From contig ML769394.1 in assembly GCA_009733575.1 (NCBI GenBank), forward strand, positions 124,001 to 188,000: DNA of 64,000 nt, in the 5' to 3' direction. Below are positions 23,101 through 31,612 of the stretch, one piece after another. The translations under genes were made by a program, and so were the position numbers. Every line of letters starts with the position of its first letter. The stretch's first letter is position 1. The DNA is from Gymnopus androsaceus JB14 (lineage: Eukaryota; Basidiomycota; Agaricomycetes; Agaricales; Omphalotaceae). Below the pieces are notes generated by a model, which did no database searches, was not told the origin of the DNA, and saw only the letters and a list, made by a program, of their open reading frames with translations.

Positions 23101-23231
23101 GGTGGAGAAAGGTTGAAAAAGGTACTAAGAGGGATAGCGTGGACTGGGTTAAGTTGGTTTCTGATGTTACAGTGGTACTTCAAGAGCTTGCGGCTGCTGA
23201 GGAAGCAGCTTCTACTGAGAAAACTGATTAA
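20136..23231 (+). pseudogene. large accessory protein of the KDZ element (unknown function)
   Basis: This starts MPRYTDKTKTQPAERTRK and is the only plus-strand gene of the element. Regions in order: a basic N-terminus; FHGIPLKFLDSWFPGYMAAS; an acidic tract; after a 60-65 nt intron (GTGGGT to TTTTAG, ending near 20586), KNPFDKFLAQLNTQSG and KFYMKFSDSAQEVEAEYQ; a Glu/Asp run; LSRCVTIAKELFAKKSPEAQ; several exons around 21240-21680; a Lys/Glu-rich part; long Ala/Pro/Thr repeats (22160-22560). It ends with a globular domain carrying YRKYLLSEMQDEPLWVQAVD, EKSRGFPAKGKGR and DWGSLKADGQNGLLSVLACM. Proteins of this layout recur in agaricomycete genomes and I infer they are KDZ passengers. A TGA at about 21993-21995 and a frame change near 22370-22460 suggest decay. 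Confidence 0.6.
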
Positions 23232-23299
23232 TTGCTTGTTGTTTCTTGCCTCATGTATATACTGGTGATAAAATGGTTACCTATCACCCTTCATAGCGT

Positions 23300-23960
23300 A
23301 TTAAAATATTTTGCAAAATATATCTGGTCTCAATATTTGGTATCAGTTGAAAATATTTGAACATTGTCATGAAAATTAGACGCCCGTTGGGTGCTTTTGA
23401 GAGTTTCACCAAATATTTGGCAAATATTGTCAGACATGGTATATTAAGTGCCTGCTATGCTTTTTGAGGGTTTCACCAAATATTTGGCAAACATTGTCAG
23501 ACCTGGTGCATTAGGCGCTCACTACACTTTCCAAACAGTTTTGGTATTTCACCAAATATTTGGCAAATGAAGCTGTGAGGGATCATAGACGCCCAAATAA
23601 TTGATTTCATTTGGGTATCCACAAATATTTGGCAAATAAATGTCAGAAGGATCATAGGCGCCCAGGTAATCCATTTTATTCTAATATTCAAGCTTAAAGC
23701 ATATTTAACAAATATCTGGCAAAAGAATAACACCTTTTATTATAATACTATACAGAAAATATATTCAATAAATATTTGGTGAAATAATAATACTGCTTTT
23801 ATGGGTGGAAAAGGCATTTAACAAATATTTGGCAAAAGAGCAAGTCTGCCGTGATGCCTGAAACACCGGCAGCAACACCCCAAAGCCATTCCTAATGAGT
23901 CTCATAAGTTATCGTGATCTTTTGCAAAACGGCCCACGACACTTATCGTGATATTTTGCA
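23300..23960 (-). repeat. right terminal inverted repeat of the KDZ element
   Basis: This is the reverse complement of the left repeat, from the outer ACGATAAGTG-type end inward to about 23400, with the same CCAAATATTTGG-like sites (near 23408, 23475, 23550, 23625, 23705, 23765 and 23822). Differences from the left copy are largely transitions, for example TTCGG against TTTGG and GCTGG against GCCGG. It lacks the 100-bp MITE present on the left. Confidence 0.78.
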
Positions 23961-23984
23961 AAAGCCTAGCAACATCTAGTGGCA

Positions 23985-24427
23985 TTGGCCTGATCCTAAA
24001 TGGACAATGGCTGGCCTGGGAATTCAAGGACGGATGGGACAGCAACCCAGACCACCACATTGGATGGGCAGAGATGGTTGCCATTGAACTGGCCATCTGG
24101 ACGCTCATCGCCAAGGGCCACTGCAGAATCCGAGTGCATATCCAATCTGACAACAAAGGCGTTGTAGGCGCACTGAAGAAGGGCTGTTCCCGTGGACCAG
24201 AAATCAATCTCATCCTCAGAAAAATCATTGAGCACATGCAAGAGCACGAGATATGGGTCGAATGTGAATGGGTTTCTACTCACGAAAATCCTGCAGATGA
24301 TCCATCCAGAGGTATCCTAGGTCCTCGAAAATGCATGCATGCCCATCCACCCACTGTTCCACAACACCTGAAAGCCTTTGTCAATAACTCCATTACTCCG
24401 AATGATCCTCATGTTGCGTTTGCATAA
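23985..24427 (+). pseudogene. DIRS-like Pol: RNase H (3' part)
   Basis: The RNase H resumes after the KDZ element with ATSSGIGLILNGQWLAWEFK, then GWAEMVAIELAIWTLIAKGH, the acidic site in IQSDNKGVVGALKKG, and ends ECEWVSTHENPADDPSRG. This last motif is typical of DIRS-clade RNase H. The reading frame itself is uninterrupted from here to the stop at 24427, but the gene is split 11.9 kb from its first half (ends near 12046). The first codons duplicate the motif also present at the left flank. Confidence 0.8.
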
Positions 24428-24933
24428 TTCCGAATATAGAGATACCTCCCACATCTGACATATGTATCCACGTACTGAACATATACTCATGGCCACGGAA
24501 AAAAATGGTCCAGGTCACATTTGCATTTGAACTTGCAATTTTTGGTGCATTTTGTCAAGGAGATCACAAAGAATTTTGAGTAGGTGAATATGTTGTATTG
24601 ATAGCCATAAACATTCTCAGAAAGTATGGGGCTTATAACACAAGTACAAGAATGTAAAATGACCCAGTACATGAGTGGGATCAAAAAAGGTGGACCGTTT
24701 TTTTCCGTGGCTACAAGTATATGATATTAATGCTATGCCTCCACTGTCTGTTGTAATCCTTATCCATAATGTTGTACTCCTGCAATACCAATGAAATATC
24801 CTAATATACTGCAATTCCAAAGGAACTCCCTCATAGCAATTAGCGCCTAATTAGAGGCGCCTACTTAGTAACACCGGAAATTGATGCCCAAACCTAACCC
24901 AAACCGCCATCCTCTATACTATAAATCTGCGAC
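24428..24933. other. spacer between RNase H and tyrosine recombinase, holding a MITE
   Basis: Non-coding sequence in which the 232-bp MITE (24486-24717) occupies nearly half. The remainder is AT-rich. Near 24838-24870 there is a small imperfect hairpin (GCGCCTAATTAGAGGCGC) resembling the one at 45631-45699. It probably contains the promoter of the recombinase gene. Confidence 0.5.
24486..24717. mobile_element. 232-bp MITE, copy 1
   Basis: The left end, CTCATGGCCACGGAAAAAAA, matches the reverse-complemented right end (CTTGTAGCCACGGAAAAAAA). Similarity runs about 29 bp to TGGTCCA/CGGTCCA. TA is present on both sides (24484-24485 and 24718-24719). A second copy of exactly the same length lies at 45933-46164. 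No ORF. Confidence 0.9.
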
Positions 24934-26025
24934 ATGCCATCCCACCGTCGCGACAGGGCCAAGTCTTCCGCATCTTGCGCTAAGGAAAATACGAGACCCA
25001 AGCCTGCCACAGCCTCATCATTGTCCACGAAGGATGTCATGGACTCTTCCATCACTGCAGCCACCTGAACCAGGAAATCAAGGAATGTAGGTGAGTTTCT
25101 GAACTGGGCAGACAGCGCAGGATTAGATCAACAAGACATTCTCCCTCCTGCTGAAGCCACACTATGCAATTTTGCTGCATCGTTTGCTGGCCGCCTAGCA
25201 GGAGCAACCGTGAAGGCCAAGATCTCAGCAGTGAAAGGTTGGGTAGCTCGAAGAGGAATGCAGTGGAAAGGTGGAGCAAACCTTGGCAGGGTCCTCTCAG
25301 GAGTAGAACGCAGAGCTCCTGCTTCCTCCTTCAGGAAGGAAAGAGATCCAGTCAAAGAAGACCACCTGCGCGTTCTGCATGAAAGTCTAGATTTATCTGG
25401 AAAATGCGGAAAGGATCACGCAATCGCGGCAGCAGCCAAAGCTCTTTTCGCGGGCCAAATGTGTGCTGGCAAGCTACTAGGTTCATCTCCAGCCCTTTCT
25501 GACTTCAACCACAAGGCCTTTCCCGCCGTCAGAGATCTTCTTCCCCCAAACAATACAGGAGAGTGCATCCTCCGCCTTCCAAAGACCAAGACTGCCCAGT
25601 CAAGGGGAGAAAAGGTCATCCTAGTGTCCAAAGCAGGTCATACCTGCCCGAACTGTGCCTTCCGCCACCACCTGCAGGTCAATCGTTTGGGAAGCGAGCA
25701 TCCCCTCATGGCCTACGAAAACAAACACAATGAACTGGCCATCCTGACAAAAAGCAATTTCCTCACTCGCTGCAATGACATCTGGTCTTCAAAAGGGCTG
25801 CCAAGAATGACAGGCCACTGCTTCTGCATTGGAGGCACGACTCACCTGCTCATCTCTGGCATGCCACCGGATGTGGTTAAAGCTCTCGGACGCTGGAAGT
25901 CCAATGCCTTTCTCAAGTACTGGAGGAATCTAGACTCCCTCGCATCTATTCATCTTCACCGTCACCACGCACAACAGAAATACCACAATCGTATCCAACA
26001 TCGCAACCGGTCTGCCCCATACTAA
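24934..26025 (+). pseudogene. DIRS-like tyrosine recombinase
   Basis: The frame from ATG 24934 reads MPSHRRDRAKSSASCAKE, a TGA at 25066-25068 (Arg likely), then EFLNWADSAGLDQQD and the catalytic domain. Recognisable blocks are AAAAKALFAGQMCAGKLLG, LPRMTGHCFCIGGTTHLL and GMPPDVVKALGRWKSNAF followed by KYWRN. The nucleophilic Tyr (KYWR) and the HxxR His remain. However, the first catalytic Arg (normally QxRxGE) is Cys, and the Arg of GHxFRxGG is also Cys. Both changes are single C-to-T steps at CpG if the ancestral codons were CGT and CGC. The enzyme would insert circular cDNA; this copy should be inactive. Confidence 0.82.
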
Positions 26026-26406
26026 TCCATTGCTCAGCACCTCTGCTCCTTAATCCTACATATCTCTCGCCAGCTCCAGACTATACCGCACATATACAGA
26101 TACACTTATTGATTTGTCTCTCATATGAATCATGTTACCTTCGATACACTTTCCCGGGTCATCTCTAGGAACTCAGCGCCCTTGGCTAGGTTGCACCTTC
26201 TGGGCCTGTCGTCTGAATTTCCGATGCACCTGCAGCTTCTTCGCATGGGTTGTCTGAAAATTTATCCTGAGCACCCCCAGGCCGGTATATTAATTCTACC
26301 TCTGTATATTTATTCACTAGCAGAATTACTATACCCGTAGCTTCACCCAACACATGTATCCAGGGTGTTTATACAACTTACGTTCTGAAAAGCCAAAAGT
26401 GTGACC
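26026..26406. other. 3' end of the DIRS-like element
   Basis: Non-coding sequence after the recombinase gene. The last 20 bases (26387-26406) are an inverted match to 8876-8897 with a small gap. Gypsy integrase coding starts directly after. No further feature seen. Confidence 0.5.
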
Positions 26407-27783
26407 GTAAGCAATCCAGATGAAATGATTAATGATGAGCTGCTGTTAGCATGCATACACCGGGCCCCTGATAGTAAATTTACAACTGCGGTCAAGGGGG
26501 ATATAGAGGAGGGTGCAGACACTCCCTTTGAATGGACAGATGGCCTGATCTTGAGGGGGGGGAGGATATACATACCTGACCACAATGACCTGCGACTTGA
26601 AATTTTGAAGCAGTACCACAACCACAAACTTCGTGGACACCCAGGAATTAGGAAAATGCTACAATTAATTTCACAGGCTTACTTCTGGCATGGAATGAAA
26701 AAATATATCAAGCAATATGTCAGAAATTGCCATATTTGTATAAGAGCCAAAATCATTTGAAAGAAGCCTTTTGGATTATTAAAACCACTGCCCATTGGGG
26801 AAAGGCCATGGAGTTCAATATCCGTGGACCATATTATTGGACTACCAAAGTCGAATGGGTTTGATGCCATAATGGTGGTTGTATGCCGGCTGACCAAACA
26901 AGCCATTTTCATCTCTTGTGATATAGAAGACAAGGCACCAACATTGGCAAAACAATTTGTAAAATACGTTTTTTCAAAATGTGCTCTACCAGTGGACATT
27001 GTGTCAGATAGAGGGACCACATTTGCATCTGAATTTTGGCAATCACTCTGCCAAGCCCTTGACATTCAATCAAATTTATCAACAGCATATCACCCAGAGA
27101 CTGACAGACAAACAGAGTGAACCAATCAATCTCTAGAGCAATATCTCAGAATGTTCACTAATTATGACCAGAACAATTGGGACAATATTTTACTGTTAGC
27201 CAAGTTTGTATATAACAACAACACACCAAGTGCAACAGGTGTTTCACCATTTTTTGCAAACAAGGGATACCATCCCCGATTAACTATTTCCTTTGACTTA
27301 CTTCCAAGTCATGCCGCCCAATTAGCAGCAGCCAATATGAGATCATTACATGGATATCTTAAAGATCAAATCCGGCTTACTAATGACACCTCCCAAAGGC
27401 AATTCAATAGGAATCAAAGAGAGACACCAAATTGGGAAATAGGCGACAAAGTCTGGTTGAGTATAGAGAATCTTCACACCAAGTGAAAAGCTTGACTGGA
27501 AGAGGTTGGGACCATTTGAAATCACCCAGAAAATTTCATCTCATGCATATTGACTTAAACTGCCAAGAAGTTTAAATCAAATTCACAATGTATTTCATGT
27601 GAACTTACTACATTTACATCCTGATGATGATGTACCTGGACACAAGATCCCAGAAGCACCTCCTGTAGAGTTAGAGGGTGAGAATATATATGAAGTGGAA
27701 GAAATCGTAAATTCTAGGGTATTTGGACAATACAAATCCCTGCAGTTTCTAGTGCGATGGAAGACTTATGGACCTGAGGAAGA
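26401..27783 (+). pseudogene. Gypsy Pol: integrase
   Basis: This is the missing second half of the outer Gypsy Pol. It has an N-terminal HHCC zinc finger (YHNHKLRGHPGIRKM, then NCHICI), and the catalytic DDE core: first Asp in SVDHIIGLPKS, second in IVSDRGTTFASEFW, Glu in HPETDRQTE. The C-terminal part has NNNTPSATGVSPFFANKGYH and GDKVWLSIENL. The stop at 27118-27120 stands exactly where GQTERxNQ requires Arg, and that at 26758-26760 before KKPFGLL also suits Arg; both are TGA. A frame change lies near 27485-27500. The frame continues into the chromodomain and is cut by a MITE at 27786. Confidence 0.9.
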
Positions 27784-28318
27784 TACAGTGACGGCAACTA
27801 TTGATGCACACCCCCAAATCGGGCCGATGGGCGCTTAAGTGCTTTGAACCCCCATGTCTCATTGAAAAAAAGCCCATTGGACTTCCTCGCGTGAAAATCA
27901 CACCTATTAAGCATTACGCAGTACTCATAATCTCAAAAATCATGATTCTTTTGAGCAATACACTGAAGAACAACACTTAAGCGCCCACCTTCCCGATTTG
28001 GGGGTGTGCATCAATAGTTGCCGTCACTGTAGTTGGGAGCCATTAATTAATCTTATTGGATCAGTGGAGAAGATCCGTAAATTCCAACTAGATCACCCAA
28101 CTAAGCCCCATGCCACCGAAGAGGAACTTACGGAAATGGAAGCAATTGATTTCGAGGAGACTCAGGAACGGGAAAACTTGGAGGTCCACAACAAAAGCAC
28201 TCCAAATGCAACAAGTAGGCAGTCACCAATGACTGACACAGATCCATCACCTCAAAAAGGGAATTTCAACCCTCACAACCCTTATCCAGCATGTGTTAGA
28301 AAAAGGGTGCAGTACTGA
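27600..28318 (+). pseudogene. Gypsy Pol: chromodomain and C-terminal tail (interrupted by MITE)
   Basis: The chromodomain reads YEVEEIVNSRVFGQYKSLQF, LVRWKTYGPEED, then after the MITE SWEPLINLIGSVEKIRKFQ. It contains the aromatic and acidic residues typical of chromovirus integrase chromodomains, which guide insertion by binding histone H3 tails. A Glu/Thr-rich tail follows and ends at 28318. This assigns the outer element to the chromovirus lineage. The chromodomain is the end of Pol; what follows is on the opposite strand. Confidence 0.85.
27786..28029. mobile_element. 244-bp MITE in the chromodomain
   Basis: The inverted ends begin CAGTGACGGCAACTATTGAT and are identical for about 38 bp, with further similarity after a 3-4 bp mismatch (through GGGCGCTTAAGTG). 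TA flanks both sides (27784-27785 and 28030-28031). Removing it plus one TA restores GPEEDSWEPLINL, the chromodomain core. The near-perfect ends suggest it is the youngest insertion seen in this Gypsy copy. Confidence 0.92.
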
Positions 28319-28411
28319 AAGACTGCACACAAAAAATCATTATTATATTAAAAGAACAACTAATAATATGCAACTGATACTAAGGGATGGTGGACCAGCC
28401 TACATTTACGG

Positions 28412-29822
28412 TTACAAAAGGTGCTCAAGCTTGGGACATTTATTGTCCACAATGCTCCAATCCTCCTCTGTACCTTTTTCCATCTCCTCCAAGGATTGTT
28501 TGGAGGACACGGAACTTGAGGACAAATCCGAGAGTGGAATAAGGTCAGGAAGGGAATCATTGGTGGATAGAGAGGAGAGTGCCGGACTCGAAGGGGGGGC
28601 AATGTGCCTGTGAATGGGAACTGGAGAATTGGTCATTGTGGAAGGAGGGAAAGGACCACTGTAAACTGAAACGGTTGATATCAGTTTGGGTTACAAATAG
28701 AGAAAGCATAAACACACCAGATCATGTGCCCAAGCACCATGGAATCCAACATAGGAAATCTATGAAGGGCATGATGGGCCACCAAATCACTGTTGAAAGG
28801 GTACAATTGCTCCAACATGCCATGTGCCCTGAGGATCTCATGAAAGAAAAGGAGATTCGACTCCAAGGGATGGCTAATGGACTCGAGCAGTGCTTCAAGT
28901 TCCAGGGTATCAGCCTCGTTAGCAAACTGGTAAAGCATCTTGAAGCCACAATGAGCAACAGTAATGTTGTGTATGATGACTCGCAAGGGGCATTCGAGGT
29001 CAGCATGATGGGCCAATAATGCGGACATGGCCAAGTCGCCCACGTCGCGATACGCCTTGTTGAGGGAGGAATGCAGCGAGACATTCACCTGGAATGTCTG
29101 GACAAGGTCATCGATGATTGACTCCTTTTCAGCCTTAAGTTTGGCAATTTCTGTAAGATAAAGAATAAGTTTGAGTCAACGTGATTATTTAAGATACATG
29201 GGACTTACAATGATTACGCTCCTTGAATAATCTAAAAAACAGTTCCAAAACAAGTCAGGAATAATTTCAGCAACAAATAAGAAACAACTACGTATGTCTC
29301 CATCTCGACAACGTGTTTTTCCACGTTGGAAAACGCCTCTCGGAACCTGAGGATTGCCTCATCAGCGATACTCAATTTGCTAAGGAGGTGTTCAACCTCA
29401 AAAGCATTGGAGTCGTTGATGCCCTGAAGATGCTCAAGTTGAGCATTGTTGATCCTGTGTGCGGCCTCCAGGACCGCAGTCTGCCTACAAACAAATTAAA
29501 AATACTTAAGAACGTTAAGAATTAACTTACCTTTCCAACTCAGCAAAGCAAGTTGCAATAACATTCAGGGACTCGGCGAGAATACTGCGTACCTTGACCA
29601 ATTCATTGGCCTGGGAAGCAACCTTACAACCCAATTCAGCCTTCTCCCTGAAAAAATGGGATCAAGAAAAATAAGATAAAGAGATAGGGCATAACATATG
29701 ATTCCAAACAAGAAATTGTGGCTCAAAGCGCAGCCTCAGTGGGTGGCTGAGGGGGCATGGCCGGGTGGCGCACGCCATTATGAGCACAAGTGGCAGAATG
29801 AAGAGAGCTAGGAGCAACCATT
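28412..29822 (-). pseudogene. antisense coiled-coil ORF of the Gypsy element
   Basis: Between Pol and the 3' LTR, a spliced minus-strand gene starts MVAPSSLHSATCAHNGVRHP (29822) and ends PKLEHLL (28412). GT-AG introns near 29700-29650, 29530-29487, 29294-29210 and 29210-29150 join exons rich in heptad-like Leu/Glu/Lys: REKAELGCKVASQANELVK, FAELERQTAVLEAAHRINNA, HLLSKLSIADEAILRFREAF, IAKLKAEKESIIDDLVQTFQ. Then comes a conserved part with LNKAYRDVGDLAMSALLAHH and a Ser-rich end. The TGA after PPTEAAL probably replaces Arg. I know of similar antisense ORFs near the 3' LTR of agaricomycete Gypsy elements but not of a function. A role in RNA or particle binding would be speculation. Confidence 0.6.
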
Positions 29823-29994
29823 GTGAATGTGTTGAAATTGAGGAATGAGGTTTTGGGAAAATTTTACCTGGCTTTTAAACCCAGCAGTGATGTTCCTTGC
29901 TGCCTACACCACCACCGATGCGTGGATAGTCCACAAAATGCTGTATAACGCGTCAAAGCACCAGTACGACACATCAAAACACTATTATGATGTG

Positions 29995-31235
29995 TCGATA
30001 CCGTAATTACCTGTGCTGTTTAGCCATAACTAAGGCTAACGGAATGTTCTCGAATATACCGTAACTACTTCCATATTTAGAAATCCGAACTGTTATAAAA
30101 GCAGCTGGAACTGGGCTCGTTCTACTATTTTGCTTGCTTACTGTCTCTCTACAAGCCTCGTAGTTCTCGTTAATTTCCGTTTACTTACACATAGAGTGTC
30201 CTCGACGCTCCGTAACTATGCTTTGATGTTGATCAATATATCATTGATCCATTAATTCCGATCTTGATTGTGTCCCGTGATCAATGTGCCTAATTATCGT
30301 AACACAAATCTAACTTGGTTTACACCGTTAGATTTGGACATCGTCTCAACAACTCCTTTGCTTGCAAACTTCATTGATGTTGCTCTCAAGCAACCCATTG
30401 ATGACTCATCATCCTCAGCACAACTAGTAGATGACAAATCGTCTTGTCATTAACCGTTACCACGCCATATCATTACGTCAATATGTAATTAACAACATAA
30501 GCCAACACTAATCTAACCTGGTTGATACCATTAGATTTAGACATTGTCCCAACGACTCTTCTGCTAGCTATTCCCCTCAATGTTGCCCCCGAGCAACCTA
30601 CAGATGGTACCTCGTCCTCAGTACCACTAAACGATGACTAACCGTCTTGTCACGAATCCATTAACATCTCACATAATTATGGCAACCTGTAATTAACGTA
30701 CCTAACGAGATTAGTTACATACTAATCTGGCCTTGTGAATAAGGTCCATTTAGGACATTGTCCCGACGTCCCCTTTTGCCCATAGTACCGTTTCTTACAC
30801 CGTTGCTAACCTCCCCGATACTCATACCCGTGACCCCATTATATTCCTGTAATACTTATAACTACTAAATACTGTTGGTAACTCTTTTATTTACCTTCAA
30901 CAACGCGTACCAGTGCGTGTGAGCCATTTCAGCACGTTAAATACCTTGGCACATGACCGAAACTCAACGATACATTCCGTTAACACCAATCATACCTTTT
31001 GCAACCGCATATAGGCACATATATTCACTATTGTTGTATCCATTACAATAATAATCACTTATTATCTAATCTCCGAGCTCTATATAAGCTCAACAACATT
31101 ACCGTTTGAGGTCTGCACATGATGGTACACCCTTGACATTGTCTATTAACTGAATAGACAATCCAATACATTTATTTCAACTACTATAAGTACTACTTAT
31201 AGTATCTAGTATATCAAACTAGCACGGTTCTAACA
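29995..31235 (+). repeat. 3' LTR of the outer Gypsy element
   Basis: The part from 30450 to 31235 matches the 5' LTR fragment (1-770). The LTR probably begins near TGTCGATACC (about 29,998) and ends TTCTAACA, giving about 1.24 kb with TG...CA ends. Inside are three diverged tandem copies of a module of roughly 150-190 bp (starting about 30300, 30500 and 30700), each with a CTAATCTaaC...GATTTaGACATtGTCtCaACG-like core. A TATA box lies near 31080. The start is inferred, since the matching part of the left copy is outside the window. Confidence 0.75.
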
Positions 31236-31612
31236 GTGCTGCTATCCTGCCTGCCATTTCAACATCCATAGCTGCAGCACCATCTTCCATACCAATTACT
31301 GGAACTATATCAGCAGGATGTGTGCTGTCTTCAATAGCGGAAGATTTCATTACAAATGCAGTGCTCACTTCATAGCTTGTTCCCTTGGACTTGTCTTTGA
31401 GTTTCCTCTGGGAACTGCAATATTTGTTCCATCTGCTGCCGTCCTGCACTCAAACACCCCTCTTGCCAAGGGCAAGAGGCAACACTCCCTAGCTTTTTTC
31501 CTTTCTGCAGGCACTTCAAAGAGCAGGCTAACCCCAAGCAGCTCCAGGCCTGGCTTGATTATTGCAAGAACTTGGGTAGCATAGCGTTGGAATTTCTTCA
31601 GTATGACATGTA
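31236..31612 (+). pseudogene. fragment of a second TET/JBP-like dioxygenase domain
   Basis: Directly after the LTR, plus-strand reading gives SGRFHYKCSAHFI, then GLVFEFPLGTAIFVPSAAVL, HSNTPLAKGKRQHSLAFFLS and AGTSK. After a one-base frame change it gives ANPKQLQAWLDYCKNLGSIA and a stop. The block parallels the C-terminal half of the TET/JBP domain at 18111 (LFIRFPPGATILIPSALLVH, then Arg). It keeps the distal His-Ser-Asn but lacks the HxD half, which should lie where the LTR now is. It is probably a remnant of a different family member cut by the Gypsy insertion. Confidence 0.5.

Larger units (their letters stand above)
12058..23960. mobile_element. 11.9-kb KDZ (Kyakuja-Dileera-Zisupton) DNA transposon carrying a TET/JBP gene
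   Basis: Long inverted repeats bound the unit: the outer sequence around ACGATAAGTGTCGTGGGCC (from 12058) is repeated in reverse at the right end (to 23960). Similarity continues for roughly 500 bp on each side. Between them are four genes: a CxC2/KDZ transposase (-), a small basic protein (-), a TET/JBP dioxygenase (-) and a large accessory protein (+). KDZ elements in mushrooms are known to travel with TET/JBP genes. It sits in the RNase H of the DIRS-like element. A clean 8-9 bp target duplication is not obvious: both flanks carry an imperfect copy of the same stretch of about 20 bp (GGCATTGGC...CTGAT). Confidence 0.85.
8826..26406 (+). mobile_element. DIRS-like tyrosine-recombinase retrotransposon (itself split by a KDZ element)
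   Basis: Gypsy Pol stops being readable near 8826 and resumes at 26407; everything between is foreign to it. In order the insert has a Gag with a C-terminal Cys/His cluster, a DIRS-type reverse transcriptase, RNase H and a tyrosine recombinase. That combination defines DIRS-like elements and explains the lack of a clear target duplication. GGTCACAC plus GGCTTTTC (8876-8897) recurs inverted at 26387-26406, a probable terminal inverted repeat. The exact left edge is uncertain within about 8826-8876. Without the nested KDZ transposon it would be about 5.7 kb. Confidence 0.8.

Noticed and set aside
28585..28605. Polypurine tract and LTR start at AAGGGGGGGCAATGTG
   Set aside because: The sequence downstream encodes the antisense coiled-coil gene, and the LTR defined by comparison with the left copy lies further right, so an LTR starting here would be about 2.6 kb and contain a gene.
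31219..31449. Minus-strand ORF across the LTR end
   Set aside because: It crosses the LTR border at 31235 and has no recognisable content. The plus strand there matches the dioxygenase fold.
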